From NCBI RefSeq assembly GCF_018449795.1, contig NZ_JAAVVE010000018.1, positions 1 to 64,000 on the forward strand: 64,000 nucleotides of DNA, written 5' to 3'. Of the stretch, positions 8,077-16,363 are shown in pieces. The position numbers were made by a program, and so were the translations under genes. The notes under the pieces are model-generated. The model made no database searches and was not told the origin of the DNA. It worked only from the letters and a program-made list of their open reading frames with translations. Position 1 is the stretch's first letter. Each line of letters opens with the position of its first letter. The stretch is from Sphingomonas sp. dw_22. GTDB taxonomy: Bacteria; Pseudomonadota; Alphaproteobacteria; Sphingomonadales; Sphingomonadaceae.

Positions 8077-10272
8077 TCATGCCATCGGCGGCAGCCGGTC
8101 GATGAGCTTGTCCAGCGTGATCGGATAGGCGCGCACGCGGACGCCGGTGGCGTTGTAGATCGCGTTCGCCACCGCCGCACCGACGCCGCAGATGCCCAGC
8201 TCGCCCACGCCCTTGGCCTTCATCGGCGAGGTGGTGGGATCGGTCTCCTCTAGGAAGATCACTTCCTGGTGCGGGATGTCGGCATGGACCGGCACTTCAT
8301 AGCCGGCGAGATCGTGGTTGACGAAGAAGCCGAAGCGCTTGTCGACCGCCAGTTCCTCCATCAGCGCGGCGCCGGCGCCCATCGTCATCGCGCCGATCAC
8401 CTGGCTGCGCGCGGACTTGGGGTTGAGGATGCGCCCCGCCGCGCAGATCGCGAGCATGCGGCGGATGCGGATTTCGGCGGTCGCGGCATCGACGCCGACC
8501 TCGACGAAATGCGCGCCGAAGGTCGATTGCTGGTACTTCTTCGCCAGGTCGCCATATTCCATGATATCCTCGGCGACGAGGCCATCCGGCCCGGCGGCCT
8601 TGGCGAGCGGCACGCTGCGATTGCCCGAACGGACCTTGCCGTTCGCGAACACCGTATCGGCCGAGTTGAAGCCCAGCCTGGCGGCGACTGCCTCGCGCAG
8701 TTTCACGCAGGCGGCATAGACGCCCGCCGTCGCGCTGTTCGCGCCCCATTGGCCGCCCGAGCCCGCCGAGATCGGGAAATCCGAATCGCCGAGCTTCACC
8801 ACCACCTTTTCGAGCGGCACGCCCATCATCTCGGCGGCTGTCTGGGCGACGATCGTGTAGGTGCCGGTGCCGATATCGGTCATGTCGGTTTCGACCGTGA
8901 CCAGTCCGTCACCGTCGAGCTTCACGCGGGCGGCCGACTTCATGTTGATGTTGTTGCGGAAGGCGGCGGCAACGCCCATGCCGACCAGCCAGCGGCCGTC
9001 GCGTAGTCCCGCGGGCCTGGTGCGCCTGGCCCAGCCGAATTTGTCCGCGCCGATCCTCAGGCACTCGTTGAGCTGGCGCTGGGAAAAGGGGCGTTCGGGC
9101 TTTGCGGGATCGACCTGGGTGTCGTTGAGCACGCGGAAGGCGATCGGATCGAGCTCGAGCTTCTCCGCCGCCTCGTCCATCGCGATTTCCAGCGCCATCA
9201 GGCCGGGAGCTTCACCCGGCGCGCGCATCGCATTGCCTTCGGGCAGGTCGAGCACTGCGAGGCGCATCGCGGTCAGGCGATTGGCGCCGGCATAGAGCAG
9301 CTTCGTCTGGTTGACCGCGGTCTCGGGGCCGCCGCCGGGCAGATCGCCCGACCAGCTCTCATGGCCGATCGCGGTGATCCTGCCGTCCGCCGTCGTGCCG
9401 ATGCGGATGCGCTGGATCGTCGCGGGGCGATGCGGCGTGTTATTGAACATGAAGGGGCGGGGGAGGGCGACCTTCACCGGCCGCCCCGCCGCCCTGGCGC
9501 CCAACGCTGCCAGGATCGCATCGGTACGGACGAACAGCTTGCCGCCGAAACCGCCGCCGATGAAGGGCGACACCAGCCGCACATTCTCCGCGGGGATGCC
9601 GAGCGTCTTGGCGACGTCGCCCTTGCCCCAGGCGATCATCTGGTTGGCGGTCCACACCGTCAGCCTGTCGCCTTCCCAGGCGGCGATCGAGGCGTGCGGC
9701 TCCATCATCGCATGGGCATGGTCGGGCGTGGAATAAGTCGCGTCGAACTGCACCGGCGCGGCGGCAAAGGCGCCGGCGAAATCGCCGACCTTGCTGTCCT
9801 TGTCGCCGCCGCCCGGTTCGGTCGCGGTATCGCGTGCGGTGGCGAGATCGAAGCTGCCCTTGGCGCGGGCATAGTCGACGCGGATCAGCGAAGCGGCGGC
9901 GCGGGCCTGCTCGAAGCTCTCCGCCACCACCATGGCGATCGCCTGGTGATAATGCTGGATCTCGGGGCCGCCGAGCAGGTTCGCGGTGTTGAAATTGCCC
10001 TTGGTCAGCTTGCCGGCATTGTCCGCGGTGACGATCGCCAGCACGCCGGGCGCAGCCTTGGCATCGGCGAGGCCGATCGAGGCGATGCGCCCCTTCGCGA
10101 TGGCCGAACCGAGGATATAGCCATAGGCGGCGTTGGGCGCGACGTCGTGATGCTCATAGGCATAGGTTGCGGTGCCGGTGGTCTTGCGCGGGCCGTCGAT
10201 CCGGTCGTGCGCCTTGCCGATGACCTTGAGCTGGTCGATCGGATTGGTGGTGGCGGGGGTATCGAACTTCAT
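8077..10272 (-). CDS. paoC: Molybdopterin-binding catalytic subunit of a periplasmic aldehyde oxidoreductase (PaoC-like)
   Basis: 731 residues, almost the size of E. coli PaoC (YagR). This xanthine oxidase-family subunit carries the molybdenum cofactor and oxidises aldehydes to acids. Visible motifs are IGGGFGGKLF (cofactor binding), NAMRAPGEAPG, the MTDIGTGTYTI segment, and the catalytic glutamate Glu691 in KGVGELG, which matches the position of the active-site Glu in PaoC. The start lies 3 bases after the FAD-subunit stop, with GAGGG upstream. It is last in the order Fe-S, FAD, Moco, the same as paoABC. No XdhC/PaoD-type chaperone follows; a regulator gene converges on it. Confidence 0.9.
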   Translation of the reverse strand: MKFDTPATTNPIDQLKVIGKAHDRIDGPRKTTGTATYAYEHHDVAPNAAYGYILGSAIAKGRIASIGLADAKAAPGVLAIVTADNAGKLTKGNFNTANLLGGPEIQHYHQAIAMVVAESFEQARAAASLIRVDYARAKGSFDLATARDTATEPGGGDKDSKVGDFAGAFAAAPVQFDATYSTPDHAHAMMEPHASIAAWEGDRLTVWTANQMIAWGKGDVAKTLGIPAENVRLVSPFIGGGFGGKLFVRTDAILAALGARAAGRPVKVALPRPFMFNNTPHRPATIQRIRIGTTADGRITAIGHESWSGDLPGGGPETAVNQTKLLYAGANRLTAMRLAVLDLPEGNAMRAPGEAPGLMALEIAMDEAAEKLELDPIAFRVLNDTQVDPAKPERPFSQRQLNECLRIGADKFGWARRTRPAGLRDGRWLVGMGVAAAFRNNINMKSAARVKLDGDGLVTVETDMTDIGTGTYTIVAQTAAEMMGVPLEKVVVKLGDSDFPISAGSGGQWGANSATAGVYAACVKLREAVAARLGFNSADTVFANGKVRSGNRSVPLAKAAGPDGLVAEDIMEYGDLAKKYQQSTFGAHFVEVGVDAATAEIRIRRMLAICAAGRILNPKSARSQVIGAMTMGAGAALMEELAVDKRFGFFVNHDLAGYEVPVHADIPHQEVIFLEETDPTTSPMKAKGVGELGICGVGAAVANAIYNATGVRVRAYPITLDKLIDRLPPMA

Positions 10273-10275
10273 GGC

Positions 10276-11226
10276 TCAGGCCCTCGCTTCGGCGAGCACC
10301 GAACCGAGCGTGCGCTCGGCCAGTGTCAGCTTGAATGCATTCTCATGGCTGGGCTGCGCACCGGCGAGCAGCACATCGGCGGTGGCCTTGGCGCCCTTGG
10401 GCAGTTGCGCCTCGGCCGCCTCGATGCGCCACGGCTTGTGGGCGACGCCGCCCAGCGCCACGCGGCCGCTGCCGTCGCGCTGGACGACCGCGGCGACCGA
10501 GACCAGCGCAAAGGCATAGGAGGCGCGGTCGCGCACCTTCTGGTAGAAATGCCTGCCGCCGATCGGCTTGGGCAAAGTGACAGCGGTGATCAGCTCGCCG
10601 GGGGCGAGGCTGTTCTCGATATGCGGCGTGTCGCCGGGCAGGGTGTGGAACTCGGCGATCGGGATCGCGCGGGCCGAGCCGTCGGGCTTCACCGTCTCGA
10701 CGCTCGCATCGAGCAGGCGCATCGCCACCGCCATGTCGCTGGGATGGGTGGCGATGCAGGCGTCGCTGACGCCGATCACCCCCAGGCTGCGACTCACCCC
10801 CCCGATCGCCGCGCAGCCGCTGCCGGGCTTGCGCTTGTTGCACGGCTGGTTGGTGTCGTAGAAATAGGGGCAGCGGGTGCGCTGGAGCAGGTTGCCCGCG
10901 GTCGTCGCCTTGTTGCGGAGCTGACCCGAGGCGCCCGCCAGCAGCGCGCGGGAGAGCACCGCATAGTCCTTGCGCACGCGCCTGTCGGCGGCGAGATCGG
11001 TGTTGCGGACCAGCGCGCCGATGCGCAGGCCGCCCTCCGGCGTCGCCTCGATCGTGTCGAGCTTGAGGGCGTTGACGTCGACCAGGTGCGTCGGCGTCTC
11101 GATCTGGAGCTTCATCAGGTCGAGCAGATTGGTGCCGCCGGCGATGAAGCGGGCGCCCTGGGTGCGCGCGACGATCGCCGCGGCCTCTGCGGGGGTGCGG
11201 GCGCGTTCGTAGCTGAAGCTCTTCAT
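10276..11226 (-). CDS. paoB: FAD-binding subunit of the aldehyde oxidoreductase (PaoB-like)
   Basis: 316 residues with the CO-dehydrogenase flavoprotein fold: [15 protein letters not shown] near residue 30 for FAD and a C-terminal flavoprotein domain. The cysteine-rich insert TRCPYFYD...[13 protein letters not shown] (residues about 118-145) is the one that holds an extra [4Fe-4S] cluster in E. coli PaoB, separating this from ordinary xanthine dehydrogenase subunits. The ATG overlaps the stop of the Fe-S subunit gene (ATGA), indicating translational coupling. It passes electrons between the 2Fe-2S subunit and an acceptor. Confidence 0.9.
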   Translation of the reverse strand: MKSFSYERARTPAEAAAIVARTQGARFIAGGTNLLDLMKLQIETPTHLVDVNALKLDTIEATPEGGLRIGALVRNTDLAADRRVRKDYAVLSRALLAGASGQLRNKATTAGNLLQRTRCPYFYDTNQPCNKRKPGSGCAAIGGVSRSLGVIGVSDACIATHPSDMAVAMRLLDASVETVKPDGSARAIPIAEFHTLPGDTPHIENSLAPGELITAVTLPKPIGGRHFYQKVRDRASYAFALVSVAAVVQRDGSGRVALGGVAHKPWRIEAAEAQLPKGAKATADVLLAGAQPSHENAFKLTLAERTLGSVLAEARA

Positions 11227-11861
11227 GCCTTTGCTCCCGCGACTTCCCGGATGGCTTCGACGATGTTCGAATAGGCGCCGCAGCGGCAGATATTACCGCT
11301 CATCCGCTCGCGGATCTCGGCGGCGGTCATCTGCGGTTTCGCATCGAGATCGGCGCTGACATGGCTGGGGACGCCGCGCTTGATTTCGTCGATCACCGAT
11401 ACCGCGGAGCAAATCTGGCCCGGCGTGCAATAGCCGCATTGATAGCCGTCATGCTTAACGAAGGCGACCTGCATCGCGTGCATGTCGCCGGGCGTGCCGA
11501 GGCCCTCGATCGTGGTGATCTCTTCGCCTTCGTGCATCACCGCGAGGCTGAGGCAGGAATTGATCCGGCGGCCGTCGACGATCACCGTGCAGGCGCCGCA
11601 CTGGCCGTGGTCGCAGCCCTTCTTGGTGCCGGTGAGGTGGAGATGCTCGCGCAGCGCGTCGAGCAGGGAGGTGCGCGTGTCGAGCTCCAGCGCGCGGGGC
11701 TCGCCGTTCACCGTGAACGCGACCTTGTGCATCGGCGGGGGCGCCTCCTGCAAGGGAACGGGTTCGGCGGCGACGGTGGGCGCCACCGTGACGGCCATCG
11801 AAGCGGCGCCGCTGATCAGCACGCCCCGCCTCGAAATGTCGAATTCGCCTGGTCTGTCCAT
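11223..11861 (-). CDS. paoA: 2Fe-2S subunit of the aldehyde oxidoreductase with Tat signal (PaoA-like)
   Basis: 212 residues from ATG 11861, chosen because it has GGAG at 11870-11873; a GTG at 11882 would add 7 residues without a ribosome site. The N-terminus carries a twin-arginine motif ([13 protein letters not shown]), as in E. coli PaoA (YagT), so the whole heterotrimer is probably exported folded to the periplasm. Two [2Fe-2S] clusters are marked by [11 protein letters not shown] with a later SC (plant-type domain) and by CGYCTPGQ with GNICRCG (C-terminal domain). First gene of a tight three-gene operon. Probable role is detoxifying or using aromatic or aliphatic aldehydes. Confidence 0.9.
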   Translation of the reverse strand: MDRPGEFDISRRGVLISGAASMAVTVAPTVAAEPVPLQEAPPPMHKVAFTVNGEPRALELDTRTSLLDALREHLHLTGTKKGCDHGQCGACTVIVDGRRINSCLSLAVMHEGEEITTIEGLGTPGDMHAMQVAFVKHDGYQCGYCTPGQICSAVSVIDEIKRGVPSHVSADLDAKPQMTAAEIRERMSGNICRCGAYSNIVEAIREVAGAKA

Positions 11862-12029
11862 TTGCGGTGCTCCGGATCGCACGCTGGGATGCGTAGCTTA
11901 ATTGCGGGAGACGGATGGAGTTCCCTGATCCATCGTTTCGCTGGCGAAAATTCTAGCGTGTTGATCGCCGCCTGTCTCCCCCTGCATTGCGGAGTTGGGA
12001 TCGGGCCCGACTGGTGCTAGCGGGCGCGC

Positions 12030-13907
12030 ATGCTCAATCTTGCCGACATTACCGTCCGCATCGGCGGACGGACCATCATCGACGACGCCAGCGCCAAATT
12101 GCCGCCCAGGAGCCGCGTGGGCCTGATCGGCCGCAACGGCGCGGGCAAGACGACTCTGGTGCGCGTCATCACCGGGCTGCTCGATGCCGATGGCGGCGAC
12201 GTGCAGATGCCGCGCGGCAGCAAGATCGGCTATATCGCGCAGGAAGCGCCGAGCGGCAGCGCTACGCCCTTCGAAACGGTGCTGGCCGCCGATATCGAGC
12301 GCGCCGCGCTGCTGGAGGAGGCCGAGCACAGCCATGATCCGGACCGACTCGGCGAAGTGCATGAGCGGCTGAACGCGATCGAAGCGCATTCGGCGCCGGC
12401 GCGGGCGGCGCGAATCCTGGTCGGCCTGGGCTTCGACGAAGAGGCACAGCATCGCTCGCTGGAGAGCTTTTCGGGCGGCTGGCGGATGCGCGTGGCGCTG
12501 GCCTCGCTGCTCTTTTCCGCGCCGGACGTGCTGGTGCTCGACGAACCTTCGAACCACCTCGATCTCGAAGCGGTGCTGTGGCTGGAGGATTTCCTGCAAT
12601 CCTATTCGGCGACGATCCTGCTGGTCAGCCACGAGCGCGATTTCCTCAACAATGTCGTCGATCACATCCTGCATCTCGATCGCGGCAAGCTGACGCTTTA
12701 TCCGGGCGGATATGACGCGTTCGAGCGCCAGCGCGCCGAGCGCCAGGCGCAGCTCGCCTCGGCCAAGGCCAAGCAGATGGCCGAGCGCGAGAAATTGCAG
12801 GACTATATCGCCCGCAATTCGGCGCGCGCCTCGACCGCCAAGCAGGCGCAGAGCCGACAAAAGGCGCTGGCGCGGATGCAGCCGATCGCCGAGCTGCTCG
12901 ACGATCCGACGCTGCACTTCGACTTCCCGAATCCGGATGAGCTGCGCCCGCCGCTCATCACGCTCGACATGGCGACGGTGGGCTATGGCGAGACGCCGAT
13001 CCTCAAGCGGCTGAACTTCCGGCTCGATCCCGACGACCGGGTGGCGCTGCTAGGCCGCAACGGCAACGGCAAGACGACGCTCGCCCGGCTGCTCGCCGCG
13101 CAGCTTGCCCCGATGGAGGGCGAGATGACCGCATCGGGCAAGATGAAGGTCGGCTATTTCACCCAGTATCAGGTCGAGGAGCTCGACCGGACCGAGACGC
13201 CGCTCCAGCACATGACGGTGCTGATGAAGGGCGCGAGCCAGTCGGCGGTGCGCGCGCAGCTCGGGCGGTTCGGCTTTTCGGGGCCGAAGGCGACGACCGA
13301 AGTCGGCAAGCTCTCGGGCGGCGAGCGCGCGCGGCTGGCGCTGGCGCTGATCACCCGCGACGCGCCGCACATGCTGATCCTCGACGAACCGACCAACCAT
13401 CTGGACGTCGATGCGCGCGAGGCGCTGATCCAGGCGCTCAACGCCTATACCGGCGCGGTGGTGATCGTCAGCCATGATCGGCACATGCTGGAGATGACGG
13501 CCGACCGGCTGGTGCTGGTCGACAGCGGCACCGCGAGCGAGTTCGACGGCAGCCTGGACGACTACATCGCCTTCGTGCTGACCAAGGACGCGAGCGATGC
13601 GGCCAAGGCCGGCGGCGAAGGCAAGATGAGCAAGAAGGACGCCCGCCGCGCCGCCGCCCAGGCGCGCGAGCAGGGGACTGCGCTGAGGAAGAGGGCCAAG
13701 GAGGCCGAGACGGCGCTCGCCAGGCTGACCGAGCAGCGCAGTATGGTGGACCGGGCGATGTTCGATCCCTCGACTGCCGACGCGAGCCTGTCGAAGCTGT
13801 CGATGAGCGACCTGATGAAGCGGCGCGCCGAGCTGGAGAGCCAGATCGCGGCGGCCGAGGCGGCGTGGATGGAGGCGAACGAGGCGCTGGAGTCGATCGC
13901 GGCTTAG
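12030..13907 (+). CDS. ABC-F family ATPase (YheS/Uup type)
   Basis: 625 residues with two ATP-binding cassettes and no membrane domain, the ABC-F layout. Cassette 1: Walker A GRNGAGKTT, signature SGGWRMRVALA, Walker B LVLDEPSNHLD. Cassette 2: GRNGNGKTT, LSGGERARLALAL, LILDEPTNHLD. A linker lies between them and a charged coiled-coil occupies residues about 530-625 (KKDARRAAAQAREQG; RRAELESQIAAAEAAW). ABC-F proteins act on the ribosome. No clear Shine-Dalgarno site precedes the ATG. The gene ends in a 4-base overlap with the convergent monooxygenase gene. Confidence 0.93.
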   Translation: MLNLADITVRIGGRTIIDDASAKLPPRSRVGLIGRNGAGKTTLVRVITGLLDADGGDVQMPRGSKIGYIAQEAPSGSATPFETVLAADIERAALLEEAEHSHDPDRLGEVHERLNAIEAHSAPARAARILVGLGFDEEAQHRSLESFSGGWRMRVALASLLFSAPDVLVLDEPSNHLDLEAVLWLEDFLQSYSATILLVSHERDFLNNVVDHILHLDRGKLTLYPGGYDAFERQRAERQAQLASAKAKQMAEREKLQDYIARNSARASTAKQAQSRQKALARMQPIAELLDDPTLHFDFPNPDELRPPLITLDMATVGYGETPILKRLNFRLDPDDRVALLGRNGNGKTTLARLLAAQLAPMEGEMTASGKMKVGYFTQYQVEELDRTETPLQHMTVLMKGASQSAVRAQLGRFGFSGPKATTEVGKLSGGERARLALALITRDAPHMLILDEPTNHLDVDAREALIQALNAYTGAVVIVSHDRHMLEMTADRLVLVDSGTASEFDGSLDDYIAFVLTKDASDAAKAGGEGKMSKKDARRAAAQAREQGTALRKRAKEAETALARLTEQRSMVDRAMFDPSTADASLSKLSMSDLMKRRAELESQIAAAEAAWMEANEALESIAA

Positions 13908-15394
13908 GGCTTGTCCGCCAGATACTCCGCGATTCGCGCGCTTTCGGTCTCGGGGACCAGCGCGCCGACATAGCCGTCCGGGCGGATGAGCAGCAGGTCG
14001 CCATCGGCCATGCCGTGGATCCGGCCGAGATGGTCTTCGGCGTCCTGGAACTCCCCGGTCGGGCCGATACGGTGGATGCGCAGTCCCGGGCGTGGCGGCG
14101 GCAACGAGCCGGCATCGGTCTCGCGCGCGATCAGCGTCCAGTGCGGCCCTTGCAACAGATCGAACAGTCGCCTGGGCTGGCCGCCCGCGCCCTGAAGCGG
14201 CGCATCGGGCGCGCGGTCGCCGGCCGTTACCGGGCCTTGGCGGACAGACGAAGCCAGCGAGAGCGAGGACGCGGGATAGCCGAGATCGAGCTGGTGGACC
14301 TCGCGGCCGCGGCGCATGTCGCCCTGTTCCGCCTTTTTGAGCAGGTCGGTGGACAGGCCGAGCATGTCCGCGGCGATCGGGCGGCGCTCTTCCTCATAGG
14401 TGTCGAGCAGCGAATCCGGCGCGCCCGCCAGCGCCGCCGCGAGCTTCCAGCCGAGATTATAGGCATCCTGGACGCTGGTGTTGAGGCCCTGGCCGCCGGT
14501 GGGCGGATGGATGTGCGCCGCGTCGCCGATCAGGAACACGCGGCCGACACGATAGCGGTCCGCAAGGCGCGCGTTCATGCTGTAGGCCGAGGCCCAGGCG
14601 ATAGGGCCGACGGTCAGCCCGCTGCCGGGGAAGCGCGCGTCGAGGAATGCCTGGAGGCCGGCGGTGGAGAGATCGACATCGCCTTCGAGCGGAATCGGCG
14701 CCTGGAGCTGGAACAGGCCGGTGTGCGGCAGCGGGCAGAGCGAGAATTGGCGGGCCATGTCGCCCTCGTTGAAGCGATGCCAGGCGTCGCGCGTCAGGCC
14801 GCTAAGCACCATATCGGCGACGATGGCGCGCACCCCCAGCGTCTTGCCCGGGAAGCCGAGGTTCAGGGTCTGGCGGACGAAGGAGCGCCCGCCGTCGCCG
14901 CCGATGAGATAGCGGCAGCGGATCGTCTCGATGCCGTCCGGCCCGGCTACGCGCGCGGTGACGGCATCCGTATCCTGCTCGAATGCCTGCAGCGCGCGGC
15001 CATATTCGGGTGCGGACCCAAGCTCGGCGAGCCGCTCGCGCAGGACGGCTTCGGTGCGATACTGGGGGACCATCAGCGGCGTGCGGTAGGGCTCCGCCGC
15101 GGTCGGTGGGGCGATGGCGATGATTTGCTCATCTTCATGGCTGCCATCGGCGCGATGCGTGCGCTGCGGCGGATAGGCGCGGCCGACCGCCGCGAGGCGA
15201 TCGATGATGCCGAGATCCTCGAACACTTCCTGGGTGCGCGGCTGGATGCCCTTGCCGCGCGAGCCGGCGAAGGGGGCATCGAGCTTGTCGATCAGCCGGA
15301 ACGATACGCCGCGCCGGGCAAAATCGATGGCGAGCGTGAGCCCCGCGGCACCCGCGCCGCAGATCAGGACGCCGATCGTGCCTTGGTCTTCCAT
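13904..15394 (-). CDS. FAD-dependent aromatic-ring monooxygenase (class A, PheA/TfdB/MhpA-like)
   Basis: 496 residues from ATG 15394, which has AGGAG 7 bases upstream. Motifs of class A flavoprotein hydroxylases: GAGAAGLTLAIDFARRG (dinucleotide binding, residues about 10-26), GGDGGRSFVRQ (DG motif), and FLIGDAAHIHPPTGGQGLN (GD motif). The C-terminal ~120 residues form the usual thioredoxin-like extension. Such enzymes hydroxylate phenolic or polyketide-like substrates with NAD(P)H and O2. A MarR gene is divergent 48 bases away with a palindrome between them, so the enzyme is probably induced by its phenolic substrate through MarR. Confidence 0.9.
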   Translation of the reverse strand: MEDQGTIGVLICGAGAAGLTLAIDFARRGVSFRLIDKLDAPFAGSRGKGIQPRTQEVFEDLGIIDRLAAVGRAYPPQRTHRADGSHEDEQIIAIAPPTAAEPYRTPLMVPQYRTEAVLRERLAELGSAPEYGRALQAFEQDTDAVTARVAGPDGIETIRCRYLIGGDGGRSFVRQTLNLGFPGKTLGVRAIVADMVLSGLTRDAWHRFNEGDMARQFSLCPLPHTGLFQLQAPIPLEGDVDLSTAGLQAFLDARFPGSGLTVGPIAWASAYSMNARLADRYRVGRVFLIGDAAHIHPPTGGQGLNTSVQDAYNLGWKLAAALAGAPDSLLDTYEEERRPIAADMLGLSTDLLKKAEQGDMRRGREVHQLDLGYPASSLSLASSVRQGPVTAGDRAPDAPLQGAGGQPRRLFDLLQGPHWTLIARETDAGSLPPPRPGLRIHRIGPTGEFQDAEDHLGRIHGMADGDLLLIRPDGYVGALVPETESARIAEYLADKP

Positions 15395-15405
15395 ATTCCA
15401 GCTCC

Positions 15406-15424
15406 TATGTGTATGATGCACATA
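15406..15424. promoter_or_regulatory. Palindrome between monooxygenase and marR, probable MarR operator
   Basis: TATGTG (15406-15411), 7 bases, CACATA (15419-15424): an inverted repeat in the 48-base gap between divergent genes, the usual place for an autoregulating MarR protein. The right part belongs to a 10-base element ATGCACATAT (15416-15425) that recurs at 15465-15474. Confidence 0.6.
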
Positions 15425-15442
15425 TCTGGATGGGGATGATCC

Positions 15443-15940
15443 GTGTCAACGAATAAAGTGCAAAATGCACATATTTCTGCCTGCCTGCCCGAACTGCACC
15501 GTTCGCTGATCGATCTCGTGGGCATCATGAACGAGCCGGAGCGCGATGCGGCAATGCTGGAAGCGGCGGGACTGTCGCTCGAACGCGCGCTGTTTCCGCT
15601 GATCGTCCTGATCGAGCGGCTGGGGCCGATCGGAGTGGTCGAGCTCGCCGGGCGGGTGGGGCGCGACTATACGACCGTCAGCCGGCAGGTGGCGCGGCTG
15701 GAGGAGCTGGGGCTGGTGAGCCGCCGGGCCAGTGCTGCGGACAAGCGGGTGCGCGAGGCGGTGATTACGCCGCAGGGCAAGCTGGCGACCGATGCCGTCG
15801 ACGCCGCGCGCGAGCGCATGGCGCTGGCGCTGTTCAGCGACTGGAGCCGCGGCGATTTCGATGAACTGGTGCGATTGATGCGGATGCTGGCCGACGGAAT
15901 GCGCCTAGCGCCGCTTGAGCCCCACCAGCGCGGTGTCTAG
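15443..15940 (+). CDS. MarR-family transcriptional regulator
   Basis: 165 residues from GTG 15443, supported by GGGGA at 15432-15436. Winged-helix features are visible: VELAGRVGRDYTTVSRQVARLEELGLVSRRA (recognition helix, about residues 68-100), then ADKRVREAVITPQGK, the MarR wing. It is divergent from the FAD monooxygenase and probably represses it until a phenolic ligand binds. A second inverted repeat (GTGC, AAAAT, GCAC; 15458-15470) lies inside codons 6-10, so the protein may also bind within its own reading frame. Its 3' end overlaps the convergent yaiI gene by 36 bases. Confidence 0.9.
   Translation: MSTNKVQNAHISACLPELHRSLIDLVGIMNEPERDAAMLEAAGLSLERALFPLIVLIERLGPIGVVELAGRVGRDYTTVSRQVARLEELGLVSRRASAADKRVREAVITPQGKLATDAVDAARERMALALFSDWSRGDFDELVRLMRMLADGMRLAPLEPHQRGV
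15458..15470. promoter_or_regulatory. Second MarR-type inverted repeat, inside the start of marR
   Basis: GTGC-AAAAT-GCAC is followed by ATAT, giving a second copy of ATGCACATAT (15465-15474) identical to the one at 15416-15425. Two copies 49 bases apart suggest two operator sites flanking the marR start. Confidence 0.45.
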
Positions 15941-16363
15941 CGCCTGCAGGAAGCGCGAGCGATCGGTCTTGGAAAAAGGCGCCGGCCCGCCGAGCTGGTC
16001 GCCGCCCGCGCGCAGGTCGGCCATGATCGCGCGAGTGGCGATGGCGCCGCCGATCGAGCTGGTGGTGAAGGGTTTGCCGGTGGGGGCGAGCACCGTGGCG
16101 CCGGCCTTCAGGCAGCGATCGGCCAGCAATATGTCGGCGGTGATCGCGATCGTGCGCGCGTCGCTGTTCTCGGCGATCCAGTCGTCGGCGGCGTCGAAGC
16201 CGTCGCTCACCACGACGCGGCTCAGCAGCGGATGCTGGGGTACGCGCAGATGACTGTTGCTGACCACGGTCACTGACACCTCATGGCGCCACGCGACCTT
16301 GTAGATTTCTTCCTTCACCGGGCACGCATCGGCATCGACGAGGATGCGGACGGGTCCGCGCAT
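15905..16363 (-). CDS. yaiI: YaiI/UPF0178 (DUF188) family protein
   Basis: 152 residues, the usual size. The family signature ILVDADACPVK is at residues 7-17 and SNSHLRVPQHPLLSRVVVSDGFDAADDWI-type sequence follows, with ADILLADRCLKAGATVLAPTGK in the middle. The fold is PIN/NYN-nuclease-like with conserved acidic residues, but its function is not established. The start overlaps the stop of the DEAD-box helicase gene by one base, so the two are translationally coupled, a hint of an RNA-related role. The 3' end overlaps marR by 36 bases. Confidence 0.92.
   Translation of the reverse strand: MRGPVRILVDADACPVKEEIYKVAWRHEVSVTVVSNSHLRVPQHPLLSRVVVSDGFDAADDWIAENSDARTIAITADILLADRCLKAGATVLAPTGKPFTTSSIGGAIATRAIMADLRAGGDQLGGPAPFSKTDRSRFLQALDTALVGLKRR

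Noticed and set aside
9361-11274. 637-codon plus-strand frame opposite paoC and paoB
   Set aside because: No recognisable motif, and the opposite strand has clear molybdoenzyme and FAD-subunit signatures with coupled starts.
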